A stretch of DNA of 64,000 nucleotides from Thiomicrorhabdus sp041583835 (GCF_041583835.1 NZ_JBFHFC010000012.1:1-64000); one strand, 5' to 3'. Positions 17,250-26,907 are shown, counted from the first letter of the stretch. The notes: generated by a model not told the origin, from the sequence alone. Translations and numbers: made by a program.

Positions 17250-17849
17250 TCAAGCGCTCTCCTGTTGGGACAAACCGGCAATGACACTCACGATTTCATG
17301 AGCAATGACCGAAATCTTCTTCCCTTGATCCATCGCCATTTTTCGCATCGCTTGATACGCTTGATCTTCCGACATATTCTTATACTCGATCAACAAGCCT
17401 TTGGCTTTTTCGATAACCGCTCTTTCGGAAAGCTTATGCTTTACCTGAGCCAATTCTTTTTTGACCGCCTGACACTCATTAAAACGTGCCATCGCCACAT
17501 CGATAATCGGCTTCATTCGCTCCGGACTCTTACCGTCGACGATATAGGCTGTAACACCCGCCTTAACGGATTTGGCGATAATTTTGGAATCCCTTTCATT
17601 ACTGAAACAGACCACCGGTTTCGGGCAGTATTCATAAACCACTGCAAACTGCTCAAACAATGAAGACGTGGGCTTTTCCACATCCAACACGATTAAATCC
17701 ACCGACATCTCACCAACCGCTTTCAGAACATTCTCCGAAATCGAAATCGTGTTGACCTGAGTTGCACCCGATTCCCTTAAGCCAGACTCTAATTCAACGG
17801 TATTCGCCGCATCGTCGCAAACCAATAATACATTCAAACCTGACTGCAC
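17250..17849 (-). CDS. NasT-like ANTAR response regulator
   Basis: A 199-residue protein with an N-terminal receiver-like domain (Asp in LIVLDVEKP as candidate phospho-site) and a C-terminal ANTAR RNA-binding domain (VIEKAKGLLIEYKNMSEDQA). ANTAR proteins bind paired hairpins in nascent RNA and prevent termination, classically in nitrate assimilation. A GTG start at 17849 is chosen because GGAGGAAGAG lies at good spacing; a GTG at 17879 gives ten extra codons. No partner sensor kinase or nitrate gene is adjacent. The nearest downstream genes are c-di-GMP and taxis genes. Confidence 0.82.
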   Translation of the reverse strand: MQSGLNVLLVCDDAANTVELESGLRESGATQVNTISISENVLKAVGEMSVDLIVLDVEKPTSSLFEQFAVVYEYCPKPVVCFSNERDSKIIAKSVKAGVTAYIVDGKSPERMKPIIDVAMARFNECQAVKKELAQVKHKLSERAVIEKAKGLLIEYKNMSEDQAYQAMRKMAMDQGKKISVIAHEIVSVIAGLSQQESA

Positions 17850-17902
17850 TTCTCTTCCTCCCTGGAAATTCACCTCCACTTAATAACAACTGTTAGACCA
17901 TC

Positions 17903-17935
17903 GATCATTAATCATTAAAAATCAATGGGTTAAGT
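17903..17935. repeat. AT-rich motif, copy A, upstream of the ANTAR gene
   Basis: The stretch beginning gatcattaat and containing aaatcaatgggtta closely resembles 21322-21352 (roughly 26 of 30 positions by eye). It lies 54 bp upstream of the ANTAR regulator start. It could be a shared operator or a chance AT-rich match. Confidence 0.35.
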
Positions 17936-18090
17936 CAATTTTTAATGGAAAATCCATCAATATTAAGTTATTAGATATAGGCAACCCGTTTGAAGGGCAC
18001 CATTAAGGTGCATAATAAGCCGGATTACCATGCAAACTCTCACACCCACAAAGCGCCGGGAAAGGGAAAAAACTGAAAAATCATGTCCGC

Positions 18091-18131
18091 TAAAAAGCAA
18101 AAAGCGGCGTCTCCCGTTCAGAAGACGCCGC
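18091..18131 (-). terminator. Terminator of the porin gene
   Basis: Perfect 9-bp stem gcggcgtct/agacgccgc (18104-18112 with 18123-18131). On the minus strand it is followed by T-rich sequence. It lies just past the porin stop codon. Confidence 0.85.
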
Positions 18132-18158
18132 CCGATTTTTCAAACCAAAAATATCGTT

Positions 18159-19415
18159 TTAGAACTTAACCGTTCCCCACACCCAAAGCTTGGATGTGTC
18201 AGTCAAATACGTATCAGCATCATATGTTGCGTACTTAACACCGGCGGTATAGTTTTTACCGAACTTTCTAGCCAACAACACATTCACTTCCGAACCGTAA
18301 TGATCACCGCCCTTGTCGGCTGAATAATCATGATAAACCGCCAACAATTTATTTCCGGCAATCTTAGTTGCGACTTTAACCGAGTTATCAACCAAACCGT
18401 TCACCGGCGTAGTCAAGAACTTATCAGCCCAACCGTTATAGGCATGCTTAGTTGCTAAAGGCGTTTGGAACGATTTAACACCGTCACCACCCAACACTTC
18501 CTGGGCCGCAGCCAAAGTAACGCCAGACACTTTCACACCCAACTCAAGGTTACGGTAATCGCCGCCGATATTATCGGAATCCGCATAATCATCCTGGCTG
18601 GCGAAATCCGCTTTATAGATCAGATTCACGCCTTCAGACACCTTAGGAGAACCGTAAACGCGCACCCCCATTGTCTGGCTATCCGCAGCACTGTCGTCAT
18701 AGTCGATGAAATAACCGTAACCGCTAACCTTCATCGCCGGAAACGCATCGAAATCCGCTTTAAAGGCATGTGTTTTCATCGGAACCTTAACACCCAACAG
18801 GTTATCGGCTTCCACCACATACGCATAATCCAACTTAACTTTGGAAATCTCTTTTACCTGAGCGGTAAAACCGGTAAACACTTGCTCTGTTTGACGGAAA
18901 CCGACGTTCCCCATAAAACGTGGATCGATGATAATGCGCTGCTTACCTAGTTTAAAGCTACTATCGGAAATTCCGTAACCGATCCAAGCCTGGTTCAGAC
19001 GCGTTACGACCGGATCAGCAATAACCGCGACTGCATTGGTATCGGCATCCGGTCCAGCAGGAACATGATAGTCGTTACGTTCGCCAATCGACTCGGTTCC
19101 GGACATTTCAACAAACGCATCAAACCCTTTGAATTTACCTGTTTGGTAACCGATACGAGTTCTTTCTGTTAGAGCAGACGCATCGTCGACACCTTTCTGA
19201 TCAACCGCTTCATAACGCACGTTAATATCAACAGAAGCTTTACCGCCAACTAGCGCTTCCGTAAACGTATCCGCAGCCAATACTGGTTGTGCAACGGCAG
19301 CCACACCCAAAGAAGAAGCTAGAACAGCCTGTTTAATTCCCTTAGAGACCAGATTTAATTTAAAACCGGATGAAAACGTAGATTTTTTAACCGAACAAGA
19401 CAAAGATTCGCCCAT
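18159..19415 (-). CDS. Outer-membrane beta-barrel porin
   Basis: A 418-residue exported protein. A long basic N-terminus is followed by a hydrophobic core and a probable signal-peptidase site after QPVLA (before ADTF). The mature part has alternating amphipathic beta strands, many aromatic girdle residues and a C-terminal Phe (WVWGTVKF), as in porins inserted by the BAM machinery. It resembles alginate-export or short-chain porin families; the substrate is unknown. The second of two adjacent ATGs (19415) has better spacing from AAGGAG. A non-coding leader of about 640 bp lies upstream. Confidence 0.8.
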   Translation of the reverse strand: MGESLSCSVKKSTFSSGFKLNLVSKGIKQAVLASSLGVAAVAQPVLAADTFTEALVGGKASVDINVRYEAVDQKGVDDASALTERTRIGYQTGKFKGFDAFVEMSGTESIGERNDYHVPAGPDADTNAVAVIADPVVTRLNQAWIGYGISDSSFKLGKQRIIIDPRFMGNVGFRQTEQVFTGFTAQVKEISKVKLDYAYVVEADNLLGVKVPMKTHAFKADFDAFPAMKVSGYGYFIDYDDSAADSQTMGVRVYGSPKVSEGVNLIYKADFASQDDYADSDNIGGDYRNLELGVKVSGVTLAAAQEVLGGDGVKSFQTPLATKHAYNGWADKFLTTPVNGLVDNSVKVATKIAGNKLLAVYHDYSADKGGDHYGSEVNVLLARKFGKNYTAGVKYATYDADTYLTDTSKLWVWGTVKF

Positions 19416-19687
19416 CATGTACTCCTTACATCCCCTCACGCACCTCAATCGCACATTAAGCAAGCCGTGCCGTGAAAGAAAAAACATATTAAAGACACTT
19501 TTCTAAACACACCGGATCGGTGCGATCAAAAAGATAATAAAGACTATTCAGACCACTTTGCCCGTAACGCCGATAAGACTTCAACTTAACGGCGAGATGT
19601 TTCAACACCCTGTCAAAACAAAAAGAAACCTTTCGATTCCCGCGAGTTTAACTTAATCAACCAAAACAAATAGATTCAAGATCCGGC

Positions 19688-19706
19688 CTAAACGCCTCTC
19701 GTTTAG
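19688..19706 (-). promoter_or_regulatory. Hairpin in porin leader region
   Basis: Perfect stem ctaaacg/cgtttag with loop AGAGG when read on the minus strand. The loop has A at position 1 and G at position 4, as ANTAR targets do, but has five rather than six bases. A link to the nearby ANTAR regulator is speculative. Confidence 0.25.
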
Positions 19707-19871
19707 ACCTCACCAAAACTAATGTTTACTTAGCGCCAGCAGTGCCACAAACCAATTAACCCTTAAAAAACAAACAGATAACCTTAAAAAACACATATAA
19801 AAGCCGAAACAGCCACTCAAAAGCACAACAATGTAGTTACAAAAGCCATCATTAACAGACAATTACTTACA

Positions 19872-19883
19872 TTTGTATACAAA
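19872..19883. promoter_or_regulatory. 12-bp palindrome tttgtatacaaa
   Basis: Perfect palindrome in the gap between porin and flavodoxin genes, about 455 bp upstream of the porin start. It is a possible transcription-factor operator. Confidence 0.3.
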
Positions 19884-20126
19884 ACACGCCGTACAAGAAA
19901 TCCACTCATCCCCCTCACGACGATGGGAAACACACCGCCTTACAGAAATGATTAAGTAGAAGCTCGACAAACAAATGTAATGAGATAGAGAAAAAACGTT
20001 TAGATGAGAAGCAAAACGAGGATTAGCCGAACCTTGACCAAAGTTCGACTAAAGCAGAAAACAATCAACAAACAGACCGAATGCCTGCGAGAATCCGACA
20101 ATCGGACAAAGTACGCCTCATTGAAT

Positions 20127-20687
20127 TCAGGCGTAATCCTTTCCAAGAATCGTTGAAGAAAATGTCGTTTCCGTTGCTTGCCGAGCAGGCACGGATAAAG
20201 CAACAAGATTCTGCGGCAGTTCGTCGATAGGCATGCCGCACAGTTCCGATAAAACTTCATGCGCCCAAGAGGCATACAATTTCTGATAACCGTCTTCGGC
20301 AAACACCGGAGGGGCAATTAAACCGGCCTGCTCGGATTTAAACGCCAGGTGCAATTTTTTGCCCGCCCATGAACGCTGCCCGCAATACCGGCTTCCCAAA
20401 GCGAAAATTGCATAACGCATATTGGATAAATCCGACTTGGCAAACTGCGAACTGTCAAAAAATGCTTCGCCGTTTTCCGGAAGCTCGCCATTTCCTTTCG
20501 AACCGATAAAAAACACCACCGAAGATTTAGAAAAGTTTTCTTCGGTCAATGCGTTCAGGCAAAGCAGTTCGGCACGGATTCCCAAAACCTGACAGCGTCG
20601 CGCAAAATCTTCGGCTAACGCTTTTGTTGTTCCTCTACTACTTGCGTAAACCACATACACAGAGGAAGCTGCCTTGAAATATTTCAT
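20127..20687 (-). CDS. Flavodoxin-like protein
   Basis: A 186-residue protein with a flavodoxin fold. The FMN phosphate loop is visible in YASSRGTTKALAEDF, with FIGSKGNGELPENG and ALGSRYCGQRSWAGKK as second and third flavin-contact regions. Sequence looks closer to the flavodoxin module of diflavin reductases (sulfite reductase, NOS type) than to free flavodoxin. No FAD/NADPH module follows. It may carry electrons for an Fe-S or reductase partner; none is adjacent. A GAGG ribosome site supports the ATG. Confidence 0.75.
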   Translation of the reverse strand: MKYFKAASSVYVVYASSRGTTKALAEDFARRCQVLGIRAELLCLNALTEENFSKSSVVFFIGSKGNGELPENGEAFFDSSQFAKSDLSNMRYAIFALGSRYCGQRSWAGKKLHLAFKSEQAGLIAPPVFAEDGYQKLYASWAHEVLSELCGMPIDELPQNLVALSVPARQATETTFSSTILGKDYA

Positions 20688-21516
20688 ACAACCTCAGAAT
20701 AAAAATCGACAAGAATCCATGAGAAATCGAATTTCCCACTTAAGAACAAACCGGGATTCTTTTGCTCATCAGAATGCAAGACCATGAATCAAATGGACTA
20801 CCAGAGTCTACGACTTGAAGAAAAAATCCTTTTATTCAATCCGCGTCTTTCAAACTTTAAATACGATCCTTTCCACGAAACCAACTGAAACAACCACTTC
20901 AAAATCATCCCCCTCTATTTATTAGTCACGATATTTCACTTGATGCGATAAGAATTTAATCGGCTTAAACACACTTAACCTCAAGGCGTTTAAACATCAA
21001 CGACATAGCAAAACTGATATTTAGATACGACTATATTTGTCAAATTCGAATCAAAAAGACGGAATTCAGCTTAACCGGCCGACGGAAGCTAAGGTTTTGA
21101 ACGGTTCCCTAGAAAGAACTAAATCGGGAACTTATGCATTATCTGCGGAATGGCTGTATGAAACCGTGCTACATCCCCGTCAATTTGATTCCTTTATCTC
21201 CACCTCTATACGCCGGATGTCATACCACTTTGACAAACGACCGAGGTGTTCGTATCAATTGACAGCTTTGCCAAACACTTAACAATTACGTTAAAAATGC
21301 TAAACAACAAACCTTCCAAAAGATCATTAATATTTAAAATCAATGAGTTAGATTAAAAATGACTTTTATAAAAGGATGAAACAGAAATAAAATGCCGGAA
21401 ATTGCACAGTTTTAGTTCAAAAAAAACACATTTTGGAATAAAACAGAGAGAACGCTAACCTCCCGTTAAAACGGAATGCAAAACGGAAGGTTAACGAATA
21501 TGATTGCGTTGAAAGC
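20688..21516. other. Intergenic region, about 830 bp, no supported gene
   Basis: AT-rich with scattered short frames lacking ribosome sites (one of 34 codons at 20784, one TTG-initiated of 81 codons at 21037). An imperfect inverted repeat at about 21459-21495 follows the Fe-S protein stop on the minus strand and might be a weak terminator. It also holds copy B of the AT-rich motif (21322-21352). Confidence 0.45.
21322..21352. repeat. AT-rich motif, copy B
   Basis: Similar to 17903-17935 (gatcattaat, then aaaatcaatgagtta). It lies in the gap between the flavodoxin and Fe-S protein genes. Confidence 0.35.
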
Positions 21517-22896
21517 TTAATGCCCGTGCGGCACCATGGCACGCAGCACGACTAAAAACAGATAGAACCAGACGATTGATCCGCTCAATAACCATACCAT
21601 GACGCGCTTAGTGCCGGTAAGCGACAGCAGACCCAAACGTTTGTGCAAGACAAACAACGCCCAGACTACCGCCAAGTAATTAAACAACCCAAACAAATGA
21701 ACCCAGCCGTCTCTGAATGACGCTAAGGGTTGCGCTACAGCAACCGAACCGATCAACCAATACCAGGCGTTCATCAGATCGGAAGCGTAATGCAGGAAGA
21801 AGAAACTGCCTACATGACTTAAAGCACCGATCAACATCAACGGCGCCATAAATTGACCGACAGACTGAAAATACTCCTTAACCGGCAATTGCACCCACTT
21901 GGCACTCAGTGCAAAGCTGGCCCAGACGATTGCAAACGTTGAAATGATCGCCATGCTCAATGCCATGAATCCAACCCAATCCAATACGGGAATCGGCATA
22001 ACCGCTTCCATCCACTGCCCGGCCTGAACCCAAGGCAAGCTCTCTTTGATGGAGGAATGCCCCAATGAATGATGGAAACGCATGGTGATCGAGATCACGG
22101 CCAACAGCCAGACGTATACCCACACATTCATGGGCTCTTTCGCACTGCTCGGTTTCCACAACTGAACTGACGGTTTGGTCAACTTCAACTCGACGGCATC
22201 GCAGGCCTGGGAACAATCCATACACAAAGTACAATCGCCCATGGAGTTCTTCTTCTCAAAAAAATAAGGGCGCAGATTCCATTCGCACGCTTTGGTGCAG
22301 TCGAAACTGCGACACGTGCTACAGTGGCTCTGGTCGGTTTTCAGCTCGACAAAACCGACCTTTCCGAACGAACTGGTCACACTGCCGATCGGACAGACCG
22401 AACTGCAGTAGGCCATGTTTCGATACAAATAAAACAGGGTCCAAGCCACTGCGGTCAGTACCAAGAAGAATAAAGCGCTGACCCACGGCGTTTTCAAAAC
22501 ACCCGGGAAGAGGTAAATCGGAATCCAATAGGCGACCAACAGTAACCCGAATCCGATCCAACGATTTTTCAACCAGGCCGGCAACGGCTTTTTAGGGCCG
22601 ATGCGATTCAGATATTTACCCACAAAACTATGCGGGCAAATTCCACAGAAAGCCGAACCCAAAGTCGCCATGGTCACGATCAGAAAAAACGGCCAGAACA
22701 AAGACCAAAAAATCGCTCCCGTATAGGGATTGACGTCTTCGGTCGGATACACCAAACCGAAATAGACCGCCGACACCATCATGGCAAGCGCGATTAATCT
22801 GACCGCCATCATCAACTTGGAGTTGGTGAAAAACCACCCGACTACCGGCCAACCGAGCAAATCCAGCTTACTGCGAGTTTTATCCAGAGTTTTCAT
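21517..22896 (-). CDS. Polytopic 4Fe-4S membrane protein (NapH/NosR/CcoG-like)
   Basis: A 459-residue inner-membrane protein with several hydrophobic segments and polyferredoxin Cys motifs. These are CxxCP at 84-88, CxxxCP at 164-169, Cys192-195-200-204, and a classical CxxCxxCxxxC at 222-232 suggesting a [4Fe-4S] cluster. The arrangement resembles NapH/NosR/CcoG-type electron-transfer proteins. It is 9 bp downstream of a TonB-dependent receptor gene, so a role in reducing an imported metal or metal complex is plausible, but that is inference. No nap, nos or cco gene is near. Confidence 0.78.
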   Translation of the reverse strand: MKTLDKTRSKLDLLGWPVVGWFFTNSKLMMAVRLIALAMMVSAVYFGLVYPTEDVNPYTGAIFWSLFWPFFLIVTMATLGSAFCGICPHSFVGKYLNRIGPKKPLPAWLKNRWIGFGLLLVAYWIPIYLFPGVLKTPWVSALFFLVLTAVAWTLFYLYRNMAYCSSVCPIGSVTSSFGKVGFVELKTDQSHCSTCRSFDCTKACEWNLRPYFFEKKNSMGDCTLCMDCSQACDAVELKLTKPSVQLWKPSSAKEPMNVWVYVWLLAVISITMRFHHSLGHSSIKESLPWVQAGQWMEAVMPIPVLDWVGFMALSMAIISTFAIVWASFALSAKWVQLPVKEYFQSVGQFMAPLMLIGALSHVGSFFFLHYASDLMNAWYWLIGSVAVAQPLASFRDGWVHLFGLFNYLAVVWALFVLHKRLGLLSLTGTKRVMVWLLSGSIVWFYLFLVVLRAMVPHGH

Positions 22897-22905
22897 ACCC
22901 TACCC

Positions 22906-25002
22906 TTAATATTTATATTGATAGCTCAACATGATGTTACGCGGCGCACCCGGAGTGTAGTAATAGCTGTCCGGCCCCCAAGAACTGACGGTTTTAGACA
23001 CTTCTGCAGCATAACGCTCGTCAGTGATATTGTGGACGCTCAACGCGACCTTATGCGCTTTTCTGTCATATCCCATTGTTAAGTGAGAAACTCCGCTGTA
23101 ACCCGAATATTTTTCGGTATTGGCATCATCCATATAGTATTCGCCCACTCCGGTGGTTTCGACACGAGCGCTGTAAGGGCCCTTTTTCCAATCGACAAAC
23201 ACGCTGTACTGATAATCCGGCGAGAAACGCAACAGGTTACCGGAATAATCGTTGTCGCCGCTAATGTAATCCACATAACGGTATTCGCTTCTGGAACCGC
23301 TCGCTCCGATCGCCCATTGAGGCGTTAACTGATACGCTGCGGTCAACTCAATCCCTTTCTTCTCGGTTTTACCGGCATTCTCGTAGTAATCCGCATAACC
23401 GTTTTCGACCTTAACGATCTCGTCACTCAACTGGTTGAAATATACCGCTAAATCCGCAGACCAAGTCTTACTACGATGCTTCAGACCGATTTCGTAATTG
23501 GTTGACGTTGAAGCCTTAAGATCGACATTCGGTGCATTGTCGCGCGTTGCCTGCATCTCACTTTCGGTCGGCGCCTGGTTTGCCGAAGCGACAATTCCGT
23601 AAACATTCAACTGATCGGTCAACGCATAGGTCAAACCGACTTTAGGCGAGAACAAATGATAGGTTTCGCTATATGAATAATCTCCGGCACCCGGAACGTA
23701 AGTACCGCTGCCCCAGTTGTATGCCAACATTTCGTTACCGTCAATCGATAGATCCACACGGTCGTAGCGTAAGCCAACATCCACCATCAAGTTTTTAAAC
23801 GGAGAAAAACTGTCCTGGATGTAAGCACCTAAAATATTATTTTGACTGTCTTCAACCTGTGCCAAATCGCCTTTACTGTCGGTTAAAACCACGCCGTCGG
23901 CAGCGACGTCACGATAGGTATATTTCTTGCCGTTCTCTCGAATATCGGTACGCGCCGTAAAACCGAACAAGAACTCGGCCGAATTTCCGAACAACTCATG
24001 ACTACGGTTCCATGCCAAATCCGTACCGATTACTTTGTTGTCTTGGGCGTCGTTGATCATTCCGGTTACAGGGTGGTAGTGCCCCCACTGAGTGAAATAA
24101 ACCTGAGGCTTGAATGTATAGGCACCCATAGTCGTTTCATAACGGCTGTTGATGAACAACATGTTTGAATAACGGCCGCTCTTTCGCCAGTCGCCGTTGG
24201 TATTTGTGGTTTCACCCGTGTCTTTATAGGCAGCAAACTCTTCGGCGCTTAACGACTGCGGCAGTTGCAGGTTAGCTTCGGTGTACGCGATTTCGGTTTC
24301 CAACACGGAATCGTCTTCAAAGAAATGACCGTGTTTGACGCTGAACTGAGTGGTATCGAACTTGTTCCAGTCACGCCAGTCATTATCCGATTGACGACGG
24401 GAAACATTGAAGGCAATGCTGTCGTTTTCGTCCAACGTCACCGCTTTTTTGGCATTGAAGTTCAAGCTGTTGAATGAACCCACACCCAATTTCACACGAT
24501 CCTGCTGATCGTCGAACACCGATTTGGACTTGATAAAAACCACACCACCACTGGCATTACTAGCGTAAATGGAACCCGGACCTTTATAAATTTCAACGCC
24601 TTCCATATCGTCGATATCAATCAAATCGAAACGGGTAAAGCTGTCGGGATCGGTCATCGGAACACCATCGCGAATAACCATAATTTCGCGCACACCGTAA
24701 GGCGCTTTTAAACCGGCACCGCGGATAATCAAACGTGAATCGTAACCGTTATTTTTGGAAACGGCCTGAACACCGGGAATATTATCAATCACATCGTTAA
24801 TGTTCATGGCATTTTCGCGCTCTATTTGAGCTTCATCGACAACGGCAACACTCTGCGGAACAGCCTTACTTTCACGCCCGATTTTAGTTGCGGTGATACT
24901 GATTTGATCAAGCTGAGAGTCGGATTTCGAAGATTCTTCGGCCGAAAAAACAGCCGGTGAAAATGCCGTCATCATGGCGATGGAGAGCGCTTTTTTTTGC
25001 AT
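22906..25002 (-). CDS. TonB-dependent outer-membrane receptor
   Basis: A 698-residue receptor. The signal peptide ends near FSA (residue 21), followed by a TonB-box-like ISITATK. The plug domain spans about 45-160 (IPGVQAVSKNNGYDSRLIIRG, IYKGPGSIYASNASGGV), and a 22-strand barrel extends to the C-terminus. TonB boxes and plugs of this type serve siderophores, haem, copper or cobalamin; the cargo cannot be read. Co-transcription with a membrane Fe-S protein suggests metal uptake coupled to reduction (inference). AAGGGA precedes the ATG. Confidence 0.88.
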   Translation of the reverse strand: MQKKALSIAMMTAFSPAVFSAEESSKSDSQLDQISITATKIGRESKAVPQSVAVVDEAQIERENAMNINDVIDNIPGVQAVSKNNGYDSRLIIRGAGLKAPYGVREIMVIRDGVPMTDPDSFTRFDLIDIDDMEGVEIYKGPGSIYASNASGGVVFIKSKSVFDDQQDRVKLGVGSFNSLNFNAKKAVTLDENDSIAFNVSRRQSDNDWRDWNKFDTTQFSVKHGHFFEDDSVLETEIAYTEANLQLPQSLSAEEFAAYKDTGETTNTNGDWRKSGRYSNMLFINSRYETTMGAYTFKPQVYFTQWGHYHPVTGMINDAQDNKVIGTDLAWNRSHELFGNSAEFLFGFTARTDIRENGKKYTYRDVAADGVVLTDSKGDLAQVEDSQNNILGAYIQDSFSPFKNLMVDVGLRYDRVDLSIDGNEMLAYNWGSGTYVPGAGDYSYSETYHLFSPKVGLTYALTDQLNVYGIVASANQAPTESEMQATRDNAPNVDLKASTSTNYEIGLKHRSKTWSADLAVYFNQLSDEIVKVENGYADYYENAGKTEKKGIELTAAYQLTPQWAIGASGSRSEYRYVDYISGDNDYSGNLLRFSPDYQYSVFVDWKKGPYSARVETTGVGEYYMDDANTEKYSGYSGVSHLTMGYDRKAHKVALSVHNITDERYAAEVSKTVSSWGPDSYYYTPGAPRNIMLSYQYKY

Positions 25003-25031
25003 GATATTTTCCCTTATTAAATTTGTGGGAA

Positions 25032-25037
25032 ATTATA
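25032..25037 (-). promoter_or_regulatory. Possible -10 element of TonB receptor promoter
   Basis: A perfect TATAAT on the minus strand lies 30 bp before the receptor start. No clear -35 is seen; a T-tract lies just upstream. A 7-bp inverted repeat tccttaa/ttaagga (25068-25074 with 25082-25088) lies further upstream and could bind a regulator. Confidence 0.35.
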
Positions 25038-25158
25038 AAGACAAAAAAAAATTGCGATATTGAGAACTCCTTAACAAAGTATTAAGGAAGCCTTAACCGA
25101 AAACATTTATTTAACGTTATTAACGGCGACAGAACACGACGCCAGTCGACAATAAAAC

Positions 25159-26907
25159 CTAACTTTCAACAATAGAAACCCGGTTTCTTCCCTGCTCTTT
25201 GGATTGATAAAGTGCAATGTCGGCGCGTTTGAGCGTCGCTTCAGCCAATTCGTCCGGCAAGTGTTCAACCACGCCCAAACTGATTGCGAGATTACCAATT
25301 CTCTCGAAATGATGTTTCTCCACTATTTGACGAATCCTTTCGGCAATCGCCGCCGCAGAATCCACATCGGTATTCGGCAACAAAATAATAAACTCCTCAC
25401 CACCCAAACGGAATAACTTATCTACATCACGTAAACAACTCTGAACCAGATTCGCCAAAGAGACTAAAACCACATCACCGGAATCGTGTCCATATTGATC
25501 GTTCACTTGTTTGAAGAAATCAATGTCGAACATGATTAGTGAAAATTGGTTTTGGTAACGCTGAGCTCGCAGCACCTCTTCATCCAGGGCTTTCATGAAC
25601 GCGTATCGGTTTAAAACCCCCGTTAAAGTATCGGTCGTCGCCAACAGTTCCAATTGACCGTTCGCTTTCTGTAATTCCTTGGTTCGCCTTGCCACCCTGG
25701 CTTCCAAAGACGTATTTAAATCCGTCAACTGTAAATTTTTAACTTCCAACTCGCTTTGATAGCGTAGCAACAACCGCTTGACCGCCAACGTTAAATACAA
25801 CGACACCAAAACCGCCAAAATAAAACTCAGTACACTGATTTTACGAATATCTTCCATTCGGTTTCGATACTCGACTTCAAGTGTCTTCTTCACTGAATCG
25901 ATCCCGGCTTCAATCTCTCCTTCATAATAACCGCTGCCAATCACCCACTGACTATTGGGCACCGCTTTCACATAGGTGAATTTTAAATCCTCTTTACGGG
26001 TGACCGGATTAACCCAACGGTATTGAATGAAATCATCGGACTGTTCGTCAAGCGCGTGTTCAATCTTCCGCCCAACTTCCCTAACATGCGGATCGTCGGA
26101 ATTCATAACCATTTTCCCTTCAAGATCCGGACGCGCCGAATTTAAAATAATTCGCCCCTCTTTTCCCAGAATAAACAGATAATCGCTGCCGTTGTTATCC
26201 ACCGTGGATATCGTTTCCAACAACTCCTTATCGGTTATTTTTTGTGCGGTATCCAAAAACTCCGCCGAGCCCAAATACCAGTCGTAATAGCCTAAGGCTT
26301 TCACATAGGCTAATTGCGCAAATTGTTTATCTTGAGGCTGCCCCGGTCTGGTAAAAGAGTCCCACATAAATCCTTTGCCCCTTGCTCTGGCAAGGGCTAT
26401 TTCCTGACGAATCACATAATAACCGTTGGCGTCTTGAAGATCGATTATGGACTCGCCTTCAAAATGCGACAGGTATTGGGGAGATAAGTGTGAAACTCCG
26501 TCGTAATCAACAATCCAGATATAACTCTCACCATCGTTCCAGGTTAAAGAACGTAACGCTTCAACGATGATCTTCTTTACTTCCTCTTCCGAATAGGTGC
26601 TAGAAAATTGGTCATGGATGGAATGGGCAATCTTACAGGCATCCTCCACTCGTCGCTTGATGCGCTCGTGTAGTTCCTTTTTTATGATTGATTTGCGGTA
26701 AGCGGTTAAGTTGACGATGCTATCCACTTGAGCGCGAATAGCCGCCTGTTTGGATTCGATTAACTTGACCTCCAGGCGATTCAGCGTTTTTTCAAAAGCC
26801 GCCTGTTCCGAATGAATCAAAAGCAAGGCAACAAAAGCCACCATGGCCGGAATCACCAAAACCGGAGCCACCGCTAATAATTTAATCAGAAACTTGTCTG
26901 AAACCAT
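25159..26907 (-). CDS. Diguanylate cyclase with double-Cache sensor
   Basis: A 582-residue inner-membrane protein. TM1 is at about 8-30. A large periplasmic region has two Cache-like modules (SYIWIVDYDGVSHLSP and DYLFILGKEGRIILN, each with a WYLGSAEF or WVIGSGYY ending). TM2 is near 355-375, then a short coiled coil, then GGDEF from about 425. The active site is GGEEF with I-site RDVD five residues before. It should make c-di-GMP in response to a small periplasmic ligand. The ATG at 26907 is preferred over an upstream TTG. Confidence 0.87.
   Translation of the reverse strand: MVSDKFLIKLLAVAPVLVIPAMVAFVALLLIHSEQAAFEKTLNRLEVKLIESKQAAIRAQVDSIVNLTAYRKSIIKKELHERIKRRVEDACKIAHSIHDQFSSTYSEEEVKKIIVEALRSLTWNDGESYIWIVDYDGVSHLSPQYLSHFEGESIIDLQDANGYYVIRQEIALARARGKGFMWDSFTRPGQPQDKQFAQLAYVKALGYYDWYLGSAEFLDTAQKITDKELLETISTVDNNGSDYLFILGKEGRIILNSARPDLEGKMVMNSDDPHVREVGRKIEHALDEQSDDFIQYRWVNPVTRKEDLKFTYVKAVPNSQWVIGSGYYEGEIEAGIDSVKKTLEVEYRNRMEDIRKISVLSFILAVLVSLYLTLAVKRLLLRYQSELEVKNLQLTDLNTSLEARVARRTKELQKANGQLELLATTDTLTGVLNRYAFMKALDEEVLRAQRYQNQFSLIMFDIDFFKQVNDQYGHDSGDVVLVSLANLVQSCLRDVDKLFRLGGEEFIILLPNTDVDSAAAIAERIRQIVEKHHFERIGNLAISLGVVEHLPDELAEATLKRADIALYQSKEQGRNRVSIVES

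Larger units (their letters stand above)
19416..20126. other. Long non-coding region upstream of the porin
   Basis: About 700 bp, AT- and A-rich on the plus strand, with no supported gene. On the minus strand it would be the porin promoter and leader. It contains a 7-bp hairpin with a 5-nt loop (19688-19706) and a perfect 12-bp palindrome (19872-19883). Confidence 0.5.

Noticed and set aside
20784..20888. 34-codon frame starting MNQMDYQSLR
   Set aside because: No Shine-Dalgarno sequence and no supporting context; too short to call.
21037..21282. 81-codon frame in the gap upstream of the Fe-S protein
   Set aside because: TTG start, no ribosome site, no recognisable domain, composition like surrounding non-coding DNA.
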